Under the pieces are notes generated by a model. It saw nothing but the letters and a program-made list of their open reading frames with translations, ran no database searches and had not been told where the DNA came from. A program made the translations under genes and the position numbers. This document shows positions 1 to 5,405 of a stretch of DNA of 5,405 nucleotides, piece after piece. The number at the start of each line of letters is the position of its first letter. Position 1 is the stretch's first letter. Source of the stretch: a bacterium (GTDB lineage Bacteria > SZUA-79 > Acidulodesulfobacterales > Acidulodesulfobacteraceae); the NCBI GenBank assembly GCA_021799935.1, contig JAJYZM010000087.1:1-5405 (forward strand), in the 5' to 3' direction.

Positions 1-2
1 TA

Positions 3-8
3 CTCCCG
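3..8 (-). promoter_or_regulatory. Shine-Dalgarno-like site of the next gene (dsrF expected)
   Basis: On the minus strand the last bases before the window edge read ACGGGAGTA, 30 bases beyond the dsrE stop. This resembles the purine-rich sites in front of the other genes here, so another minus-strand gene probably starts within about 10 bases outside the window. In other dsr and tus clusters dsrE/tusD is followed by dsrF/tusC, so dsrF is the likely candidate; this cannot be seen. Confidence 0.45.
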
Positions 9-37
9 TAATAAATATATTTTTTAATTAAATTTAA

Positions 38-388
38 TTAAAATGTTATCATTCTGTCAGATGTAATACATAGCTCTAATAGTTGACCCAAACCCGATAT
101 TTCTTCCACCTTGCAAACAGTCTGGTTTACTATGCCTCTTCTTTTTCCTGCAGCAACGCATACTATTAATCTTACGCCTTTGAGCTCAAGCTCCGAAAGT
201 AGTTTCATAATATTTCTTTCGTCTCTCGGCGGCTCTAAAGTTGAACATCTGTTATAGACACCGTCGTTATAGAAAAATATGCCCGTTATCTCATGCCCGG
301 ACTCCATCGCCTCAACAATAAAATTATAAGCGGTATCCATGGCTTGATGCATATAAGGCCCTTCTTTAATAAGAACGCCAAGTTTCAT
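38..388 (-). CDS. dsrE: DsrE/TusD-like sulfurtransferase subunit
   Basis: This 116-residue cytoplasmic protein belongs to the DsrE/TusD family. Signature segments are the N-terminal MKLGVLIKEGPYMHQAMDTAY, GHEITGIFFYNDGVYN (31-46) and LIVCVAAGKRRGI (74-86), with SGLGQL (98-103) near the end. C77 lies where DsrE and TusD have the active-site cysteine that carries persulfide (Cys78 in both). In the DsrEFH hexamer this cysteine passes sulfur to CysA of DsrC. Compared with E. coli TusD and Allochromatium DsrE, about 12 residues are missing between the RRGI segment and SGLGQL, so the protein is short (116 against about 128-130). Three further cysteines are present (48, 92, 107). The ATG has a strong GGAGGAG site about 7 bases upstream. 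The gene follows dsrK after 131 bp and is expected to lead into dsrF and dsrH beyond the window. A tRNA-thiolation TusD role is possible, but the dsr context favours DsrE. Confidence 0.86.
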   Translation of the reverse strand: MKLGVLIKEGPYMHQAMDTAYNFIVEAMESGHEITGIFFYNDGVYNRCSTLEPPRDERNIMKLLSELELKGVRLIVCVAAGKRRGIVNQTVCKVEEISGLGQLLELCITSDRMITF

Positions 389-455
389 TAATTCGCTCCT
401 CCAAAATTAACTTATTAATTTATTAATTGCTCCATATTTAGATTGTACCGTATTT

Positions 456-496
456 GCAATAAAGGTGTCCGATTTTAAATCGTACACCTTTATTGC
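456..496. other. 41-bp interrupted inverted repeat between dsrK and dsrE
   Basis: The arms GCAATAAAGGTGT (456-468) and ACACCTTTATTGC (484-496) are perfect 13-bp complements. After one mismatch the interior (470-482, CGATTTTAAATCG) is itself symmetric, so almost the whole 41 bp can fold. In the dsrK transcript the hairpin begins 23 bases after the stop codon and is not followed by a U-run, so it does not look like a classical intrinsic terminator in that direction; on the opposite strand it is followed by a T-rich stretch. Likely roles are protection or processing of the dsrK mRNA 3' end, partial termination, or a protein-binding dyad for dsrE expression. A weak -10-like TACAAT on the minus strand (442-447) lies just beyond it. 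The structure is certain; the function is inferred. Confidence 0.6.
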
Positions 497-519
497 GAGA
501 CTTTTATTCCTTTTTTTAT

Positions 520-2007
520 TTACATTATTATAGCGTTGCTTACAAGCTGATGTATTCCGCCCACCATTTCTTCGTCTAATCCATATAGAGGAAATACCTT
601 TGTAAACTGGGTTTTGCAGATTGCGCATATAAGGGCATAAAAATTAACACCGTGATTGTCAACCGCTTCTTTTACCGTCTGCATTCTCGGCATAGAACCC
701 GCAAGCCTGACGTTCATAACTTCTTCGGTCAATAAACCTCCGCCTGCTCCGCAGCAATAAGTGCTTTCCTTAGTCGTACCTTCTCTTAACTCCACAAACT
801 TATTAGCGGCGGCTTTGATTAGCTCTCTCGGTATCGTAAACTGCCCTCCTACGACATCGCCTATTCTGGAACCTCTTGCTACATTACAGGAGTCATGAAA
901 CGTGACTACCTTGTCGTCGTTTGCCGAAGGGTCAAGTTTGATTACTCCGTCCTTAACCAAGCCTAAAGTAAAGTCGCAAATATGGGTCGGCTGTTTATAT
1001 TTGCTGTCGAGAAAATCGAACGGACCGTTCATAGTATTCGAATACATATACGCCGCTCTCCAGGCATGGCCGCATTCGCCTATAATAACTCTTTTTACTT
1101 TAAGCCTTCTTGCCTCGTCCCATATTCTTTTATTTATTTCTTTAGTATTTTGATAGCTTCCTATAAATTTTCCGAAATTACCGGCTTCCGAAGCATACGA
1201 GGAAACGGTATAGCTTATACCTGCCTTATGAAACACTTTTGCATAACCCTTCAATGATTCCATATGCGGCATGGCAAAAAAATCAGCAGACGGCGGAACC
1301 AATAAAACTTCGGCGCCCTCTACGTCCATAGGTATTTTAACGCCCTTTCCCCCTTCTTCCTCAATTTCTTCTTCCAGGTCGTCGAGTGTGTTTCTTAATG
1401 CGGCAGGCGGTATACCGATATTATTTCCAGTTTTAAAAACCTTATGGATAACTTCCGTCGTGTACTTTTGTCCGAGACCTATAGAATCCATAATCTGACG
1501 CGCGGCCATAGTAATTTCCGCGGTATCTATGCCGTAAGGGCAATATAGGGAACATCTTCTGCATTCGGAACACTGCCAGAAATAAGTGTACCATTCTTTC
1601 AAAACATCTTCTGTCAGTTCCTGCGCGTTTGAAAGGCTCTTAAAGAAGCCGGACGGAGTAAAATAATATCTGTAAACCTTCCTCATTAATTCCTGTCTTT
1701 GAACAGGCATATTATTCGGGTCTGCCGTTCCGAGGAAAAATTGGCATTTATCGGTACATGCTCCGCATCGAACGCATATATCCATATAATCTCTAACAGC
1801 TTTATTATGGTCCAGTATTTCTTTAAAAACTCCCAACGCTTTATCTTTCCAACCGTCCTGAAGTTTGAACGGAAACCCTAATGCCTCCATATCGTCTTTC
1901 TGGGCTTCTATCATATGCTCATATGCCGATGCGCCCGGAACTATTTTGGGAATTGAAATTTTACCGTCCAGAATTGGAACTTTATATTTATTTTTTGGCT
2001 TAGCCAT
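520..2007 (-). CDS. dsrK: DsrK, HdrD-like iron-sulfur subunit of the DsrMK complex
   Basis: This 495-residue protein lies on the cytoplasmic face of the membrane bound to DsrM, and is proposed to reduce or oxidise the DsrC disulfide/trisulfide. It carries two ferredoxin-like [4Fe-4S] motifs, C78xxC81xxC84xxxC88 and C146xxC149xxC152xxxC156P. A CCG-type catalytic domain follows, with C312 (GECGH), C374 (HDSCNVARG), C418-C419 (YCCGAGGG) and C461xxC464. These are the ligands expected for the special catalytic [4Fe-4S] centre of heterodisulfide reductase HdrD/DsrK. All key cysteines are present and the length is normal. No transmembrane helix is evident, so membrane attachment comes through DsrM. 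The ATG start has GGAGGT upstream with a somewhat long spacing (about 9-10 bases). The stop is followed 23 bases later by a strong inverted repeat. The next gene in this direction is dsrE rather than dsrJ. Confidence 0.95.
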   Translation of the reverse strand: MAKPKNKYKVPILDGKISIPKIVPGASAYEHMIEAQKDDMEALGFPFKLQDGWKDKALGVFKEILDHNKAVRDYMDICVRCGACTDKCQFFLGTADPNNMPVQRQELMRKVYRYYFTPSGFFKSLSNAQELTEDVLKEWYTYFWQCSECRRCSLYCPYGIDTAEITMAARQIMDSIGLGQKYTTEVIHKVFKTGNNIGIPPAALRNTLDDLEEEIEEEGGKGVKIPMDVEGAEVLLVPPSADFFAMPHMESLKGYAKVFHKAGISYTVSSYASEAGNFGKFIGSYQNTKEINKRIWDEARRLKVKRVIIGECGHAWRAAYMYSNTMNGPFDFLDSKYKQPTHICDFTLGLVKDGVIKLDPSANDDKVVTFHDSCNVARGSRIGDVVGGQFTIPRELIKAAANKFVELREGTTKESTYCCGAGGGLLTEEVMNVRLAGSMPRMQTVKEAVDNHGVNFYALICAICKTQFTKVFPLYGLDEEMVGGIHQLVSNAIIM

Positions 2008-2100
2008 ACCGTTTATACCTCCGTTTAATTCTTCATAGAATGAATCAAAATTGCAGGTTTATATTATGTAATATATAAATTTATTTTATATTTTTTATAT

Positions 2101-2862
2101 TTAAATGGATAAATCTTTAGCACTAGGCCTGTAATATCTTTCTTCAATTGGATTATCCGCCATATTTCTGGTCGGCGAAAAGAATATGCCGACGAAATGC
2201 ATTACCTTGCTAAACGGAATATATAATATAAGCAGCATAACCAGCGTGTAATGTATTAAAAATAAAGGGTTTGACGGAATATTGGTAAACTGAAACGTTA
2301 AAAGCCCGTTCATATATGGGTCGAGTTGATTATCCACGACGGTTAGAGCATTGGGCGTCAAAACATAATTCAATGACAGTCCGGCTAAACCTATAAGCAT
2401 TAAAAGAACAAGTATTAAATAATCCTGAAACAGCGATATAAATTTAACCCTTTCTATGACTACTCTTCTCATCAAAAGAAGAAAAAGGGACAGCACCATA
2501 ACGATACCGCAGACTATTCCTATGCCGACAAATATATTATACCACCACGGCAAAGGATTGGAATAAATAAAATGCCTTAAAAAGTGCATGAATATTAACA
2601 GGAAAAACGAAATATGGAAAAGGTATCCGAAAACCCAGGTAGCCTTATTAGATTTAAAAAGGCTTTTGAAGAAAAAAACTTCCCCCAGAACTCTGGCAAA
2701 TGCTCCGCTCTTTGTTAATGGAGCGGGAGTAAGCATAATTTTAATGGGTTGCGGGGTTACAGCATATTGATATATTCTTAAAACCACAGCTATGACGAAT
2801 ATCAGTCCGACCGTGTATGTAAATAATAAATATATAGCGGTTGTTAGATTAAGAGGCGCCAT
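2101..2862 (-). CDS. dsrM: DsrM, NarI-like membrane cytochrome b subunit
   Basis: This 253-residue membrane protein has about five hydrophobic helices, near residues 8-31, 76-98, 108-130, 145-165 and 198-219. It is the quinone-side, dihaem cytochrome b partner of DsrK. The histidines fit NarI closely: H83 and H93 in helix 2 are 10 apart and H204 and H222 in helix 5 are 18 apart, the same spacings as E. coli NarI H56/H66 and H187/H205; H97 is also present. The family passes electrons between menaquinol and the HdrD-like subunit, which acts on oxidised DsrC. The gene is preceded by a strong GGGGGAG site a few bases before the ATG and is followed by dsrK after 93 bp. The dsrMK pair without an adjacent dsrJOP is seen within this window; whether JOP is encoded elsewhere cannot be known here. 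A generic respiratory nitrate reductase gamma-like protein is the only alternative, and the dsrK neighbour excludes it. Confidence 0.93.
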   Translation of the reverse strand: MAPLNLTTAIYLLFTYTVGLIFVIAVVLRIYQYAVTPQPIKIMLTPAPLTKSGAFARVLGEVFFFKSLFKSNKATWVFGYLFHISFFLLIFMHFLRHFIYSNPLPWWYNIFVGIGIVCGIVMVLSLFLLLMRRVVIERVKFISLFQDYLILVLLMLIGLAGLSLNYVLTPNALTVVDNQLDPYMNGLLTFQFTNIPSNPLFLIHYTLVMLLILYIPFSKVMHFVGIFFSPTRNMADNPIEERYYRPSAKDLSI

Positions 2863-2899
2863 ATTTACTCCCCCCTGAATAAATAAATTATATTAATTT

Positions 2900-2927
2900 C
2901 GGGAGAAGAATAAAATTTCTTCTCCCG
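2900..2927. other. Hairpin between dsrC and dsrM
   Basis: Perfect 11-bp arms, CGGGAGAAGAA (2900-2910) and TTCTTCTCCCG (2917-2927), flank a 6-base loop. In the dsrC transcript the hairpin starts 58 bases after the stop codon and ends 37 bases before the dsrM start. It is followed by A/U-rich sequence (GAAATTAATATAATTT on the minus strand) but no continuous U-run. It could be a weak terminator or a 3' stabiliser that lets dsrC mRNA exceed dsrMK mRNA; a soluble carrier is often needed in larger amounts than a membrane complex. The structure is seen; the role is inferred. Confidence 0.55.
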
Positions 2928-2985
2928 TTATTTGTGTACCTATCGCTTAACGAGCCGACAAGATTTACTGCGCGTATTGAATTCT

Positions 2986-3327
2986 TTAAACGCATCCCGT
3001 AGGTTTAGGAAGTCCCGCTATTTTAGCCAATTGTTTGGCAGGCCCTTCGGGAAATAATTCATAGATAAACTTATTCGCTTCTTTTTTGTCCGGTAAATTC
3101 TCAAGCGACATAACTTCTTTTGTAAGCGATTTAATAGCAGGGGCAACCTGGAACTGCTGGAAATAATTTCTTATCCATTCGATAAGCTTCCAGTGTTTTT
3201 CAGTCAATTCGACATTCTCTGTTTTTGCCAGGACTTCGGCTAGACCTTTATCCCAGTCGCCTAAATTTTGAAGATAGCCTTCGTCGTCCGTTTGAATCTT
3301 TTTTCCGTTATAATCTAGTTCAGCCAT
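2986..3327 (-). CDS. dsrC: DsrC/TusE-family sulfur-carrier protein lacking CysB
   Basis: This 113-residue cytoplasmic protein has the typical DsrC/TusE features: EGYLQNLGDW (16-25), LTEKHWKLIEWIRNYF (41-56), APAIKSLTK (62-70), and the C-terminal arm GLPKPTGCV (105-113). The penultimate C112 is CysA, which carries the persulfide. In true DsrC a second cysteine (CysB) lies 11 residues earlier, in the context GPAKQAC; here the segment reads GPAKQLA and residue 101 is alanine. Single-cysteine proteins of this kind are usually classed as TusE-like. The loop before LFPEGPAK is long, as in TusE and in DsrC of sulfur oxidisers, whereas Desulfovibrio DsrC lacks it. Despite this, the gene lies between dsrL (50 bp upstream) and dsrM (123 bp downstream), and its arm ends in PTGCV as in DsrC of dsr organisms. 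A strong GGAGGT site sits 7 bases before the ATG. The family is certain; its role as DsrAB co-substrate is doubtful. Confidence 0.92.
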   Translation of the reverse strand: MAELDYNGKKIQTDDEGYLQNLGDWDKGLAEVLAKTENVELTEKHWKLIEWIRNYFQQFQVAPAIKSLTKEVMSLENLPDKKEANKFIYELFPEGPAKQLAKIAGLPKPTGCV

Positions 3328-3377
3328 AAATAAAACCTCCTATAAATTTTAATTAATATTATGTGTGTTTATCAGAT

Positions 3378-5090
3378 CTAAACCATGTCGATATATCCGC
3401 ACGGACAGCTTTCCGCGCACTTTTTGCATCCGTTGCATGTTTCCAAATGAAATTCGAAATGTTGTCCCTTGGGTAGTTTTTTTACGGCGCTTTGAGAGCA
3501 GTATTCGAAACAGCTGCCGCAGTCGAAACACATGCCACAGCTCATGCACCTCTTAGATTCCAGTACGAGTTCGTCAAGACTAAGGTCGTTTAATATCGCG
3601 TCAAAATCCTTAACTCTTGCCTGAGGGTCGCGCGACGTTCTTCTCTGTCTTTCGGAGGTTTGAAAATATGCGATATACATATTTTTGCCCTCTCTGTTAA
3701 CCGCATCTCCGTATTTTATAATTCTTCTTTCATCTTTGATAACCTGCTCTCCGGTCAATTTTTTATGTATGGCGTAAGCCGCATACCTTCCCATGCCGAT
3801 AGCGTCCGTAACCAATCCGAATTTTAATATATCTCCGCCTGCGAAAACTTTGTCTTCGCCCGCTACAAGGTAATTATCGTCAATTTTTAAAAATTCGTTA
3901 TTCGGATTTTTAGTTAGATTCTCTAGTCCTTTATAATCTGGTTTCTGTCCGAATGAATAAATAAGAGTATCTAGTTTTAACGTAAGTTCTTGTCCGCCTT
4001 CTATAATTATCGGATGCACCCTGCCAGAAGCGTCTTTTTCCGAAAGCTTCATTTTTTTGAGCTTAACCGCGGTTGCTTTGCCGTTTTCCGTAATAATTTC
4101 ATCTAAGGCGAATAAAAATTCAAATCTAATTCCCTCGGCATTTCCTTCTTTAACTTCGGCGGAACCTTTTTCTTCTATTTCCGAAACATCGTTTAACGTG
4201 CCTTTATTATAAATAAACGTTACATTGGCGCCGAGTCTTTTAGCTACCATCCCCGCATCCATAGCGCTGTCGCTTCCGATAACGACGACTTCTTTACCTG
4301 CGTCTTTAAGTTCGCCGGAAGCGGCTTTTTGAAGAAACTCTATGCCGGTATAAACATTCGGCGAATCCGCTCCTTTCATATTCATTTTTATAGGCTGGTG
4401 CGTTCCTATAGCTACAAAAACAGCGTCAAATTCAGATTTAAGCTTGTCCATGGTTATATCGGCGCCGATATTAACTCCGGTTTTAATTTCTACGCCGAGA
4501 TTTTTAATGCGTCCGACCTCTGCATCTATAATATCTAAAGGAAGTCTGAAACGCGGAATGCCGTATCTTAAATATCCGCCTGTTTCCGCATATTTTTCAA
4601 AAATAGTAACGTTATATCCCCTGATTGCAAGGTGGTATGCGGCAGAAAGCCCTGCCGGTCCGCTTCCTATAACGGCTATTTTCTCTTTTCTCGGAACTTC
4701 CGTCAGCTTCTTAAATTGAAGATTATTTTTTATTCCGTAATCTCCCACAAACATTTCTATAGCGTTTATGGCTACAGGTTTATCTTTTTCGCTCCTGTTG
4801 CAGGCATCTTCGCACGGATGAGGACACACTCTTCCCGTCGTAGAAGGCAGAGGATTAGACTCCGTAAGCATATAAAACGCCGTTTTGAGAGATTCGTCTA
4901 TAGGCCTGTCGTAAGATTCGCTCTGCGCTATAAACTGAATATAATCTCTGACTTTAGTTCCGTTAGGACATGTGTCCATACACGGCGGCTTTTTTTCGAC
5001 GTACTTAGGTCTGAACGGGGATTGAGACATCCCTCCGCCCGTACTTACCGCAATTTTAGCGGGCTTCTTTACTTTTTTTAATTCAAGCAT
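3378..5090 (-). CDS. dsrL: DsrL-type NAD(P)H:acceptor oxidoreductase with C-terminal ferredoxin domain
   Basis: This 570-residue cytoplasmic iron-sulfur flavoprotein is related to GltD/NfnB. DsrL passes electrons between NAD(P)H and sulfite reductase DsrAB. In order: an N-terminal iron-sulfur region with C37xxxC41 and C89xxxC93xxxC97; an FAD Rossmann motif GSGPAGLSAA (142-151) followed by GGYLRYGIPRFRLP (171-184); a second dinucleotide-binding domain from about 268; the flavin-side motif VFAGGDIL (415-422); and a C-terminal 2[4Fe-4S] ferredoxin with C521xxC524xxC527xxxC531 and C552xxC555xxC558xxxC562, plus extra cysteines 515, 518 and 564. The second nucleotide motif is unusual (IGSDSAMD, 271-278) and the common YRR is replaced by YNK (294-296). 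The protein is clearly shorter than Allochromatium DsrL (about 650 residues), consistent with the linker-less DsrL-2 type; this assignment is inferred. The ATG start has a purine-rich site (AAGAAGGGA) about 7 bases upstream. Alternatives are a generic GltD-like oxidoreductase, but the dsrD and dsrC neighbours favour DsrL. Confidence 0.88.
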   Translation of the reverse strand: MLELKKVKKPAKIAVSTGGGMSQSPFRPKYVEKKPPCMDTCPNGTKVRDYIQFIAQSESYDRPIDESLKTAFYMLTESNPLPSTTGRVCPHPCEDACNRSEKDKPVAINAIEMFVGDYGIKNNLQFKKLTEVPRKEKIAVIGSGPAGLSAAYHLAIRGYNVTIFEKYAETGGYLRYGIPRFRLPLDIIDAEVGRIKNLGVEIKTGVNIGADITMDKLKSEFDAVFVAIGTHQPIKMNMKGADSPNVYTGIEFLQKAASGELKDAGKEVVVIGSDSAMDAGMVAKRLGANVTFIYNKGTLNDVSEIEEKGSAEVKEGNAEGIRFEFLFALDEIITENGKATAVKLKKMKLSEKDASGRVHPIIIEGGQELTLKLDTLIYSFGQKPDYKGLENLTKNPNNEFLKIDDNYLVAGEDKVFAGGDILKFGLVTDAIGMGRYAAYAIHKKLTGEQVIKDERRIIKYGDAVNREGKNMYIAYFQTSERQRRTSRDPQARVKDFDAILNDLSLDELVLESKRCMSCGMCFDCGSCFEYCSQSAVKKLPKGQHFEFHLETCNGCKKCAESCPCGYIDMV

Positions 5091-5178
5091 AAGTTTTCCC
5101 TTCTTATCTTATATATCGCAAAATATATAATAAATATTATAATATTAATAGATTTTTGAAACAGCGACTAAATGATTG

Positions 5179-5405
5179 CTATTGGTTTTCCGGCAACGTA
5201 AGAAAACTGCCGCCTGCATAACCATAGACAAGCTTTTCGTCATCCATAATTTCCTTTAATGCCCCTTTTATATCGTCTTTAGTCAATCCTTCGCTGGCAA
5301 ACTCTTTTTCCATCTCTTTGACGATATCTATCGGCTTAAATCTTTTTTTGCCGGCATACTCTTTTACAAGTCCGACAATTTTATCTTCGACTTTTTTCTT
5401 TGTTT
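5179..5405 (-). CDS. dsrD: DsrD, winged-helix activator of sulfite reductase (5' end outside window)
   Basis: Reading the minus strand from base 5403 gives 74 residues and a TAG stop; the start codon and probably only a few residues lie beyond the window, since family members are about 75-80 residues long. The protein is small, charged and predicted helical, then ends in a short beta-hairpin-like segment. The stretch IMDDEKLVYGYAGGSFLTLP matches in position and character the end of the Desulfovibrio DsrD winged helix (LVNDEVLEYWSSGSTTMYGL, from memory). DsrD is cytoplasmic and is known to activate DsrAB allosterically during sulfite reduction. In sulfate reducers it normally follows dsrB, so dsrAB probably lies just upstream. 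The dsrL gene follows after 88 bp. DsrD is usually taken as a marker of the reductive pathway, which makes its position beside dsrL noteworthy. The main uncertainty is that the protein is short and divergent; context supports the call. Confidence 0.85.
   Translation of the reverse strand, partial: TKKKVEDKIVGLVKEYAGKKRFKPIDIVKEMEKEFASEGLTKDDIKGALKEIMDDEKLVYGYAGGSFLTLPENQ

Noticed and set aside
456..520. Intrinsic terminator reading in the plus direction (hairpin followed by T-rich sequence)
   Set aside because: There is no plus-strand gene upstream to terminate, the T-rich stretch is separated from the stem by GAGAC and is interrupted, and it ends at the dsrK stop codon.
407..628. 73-codon minus-strand open frame overlapping the end of dsrK
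   Set aside because: It overlaps well-conserved dsrK sequence in another frame, runs through the inverted repeat, and shows no recognisable protein features.
4632..5081. 149-codon plus-strand open frame
   Set aside because: It is antisense to the conserved cysteine and FAD-binding region of dsrL; its arginine-rich, irregular composition is typical of a shadow frame.
5136..5141. Perfect TATAAT on the minus strand in the dsrD-dsrL spacer, inside an AT-only palindrome
   Set aside because: The spacer is extremely AT-rich, so such a hexamer is expected by chance, and the sequence 17 bases upstream (CTGTTT) is a poor -35 match.
5161..5182. Possible small hairpin around the dsrD stop (AGCGAC / GATTGCT)
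   Set aside because: Only three Watson-Crick pairs in a row form before mismatches; too weak to report.

Overview
The window holds most of a dissimilatory sulfur-metabolism (dsr) gene cluster from an AT-rich bacterium. All genes are on the minus strand, so transcription runs from base 5405 towards base 1. In that order they are: dsrD (nearly complete, 5' end cut by the window edge), dsrL (flavoprotein/ferredoxin oxidoreductase), dsrC-like (sulfur-carrier protein), dsrM (NarI-like cytochrome b), dsrK (HdrD-like iron-sulfur protein), and dsrE (TusD-like sulfurtransferase). At bases 3-8 a Shine-Dalgarno-like sequence points to another minus-strand gene starting just outside; dsrF is expected there.

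Together these genes serve the siroheme sulfite reductase DsrAB, which is not in the window but probably lies upstream of dsrD. DsrD is known as an allosteric activator of DsrAB. DsrL links NAD(P)H to DsrAB. DsrC carries the sulfur intermediate on its C-terminal arm. DsrMK exchanges electrons between the membrane menaquinone pool and DsrC. DsrE, normally with DsrF and DsrH, hands sulfur to DsrC.

The gene set is mixed. DsrD is typical of sulfate/sulfite reducers; DsrL and DsrE are typical of sulfur oxidisers. Such mixtures are known from lineages proposed to run the pathway either way or to disproportionate sulfur. My best guess at the organism is a sulfate-reducer-related lineage such as Candidatus Acidulodesulfobacterales (Sva0485/SZUA-79). 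This is inference from gene content and AT-richness only; no phylogenetic marker is present.

Three points deserve attention. The DsrC-like protein keeps the penultimate cysteine (CysA) but has alanine where CysB should be, although it sits between dsrL and dsrMK. The second dinucleotide-binding motif of DsrL departs from the usual form and the usual YRR arginines are absent. Two strong intergenic inverted repeats, after dsrK and after dsrC, divide the otherwise continuous gene string. There is no gene-free stretch longer than about 130 bases.
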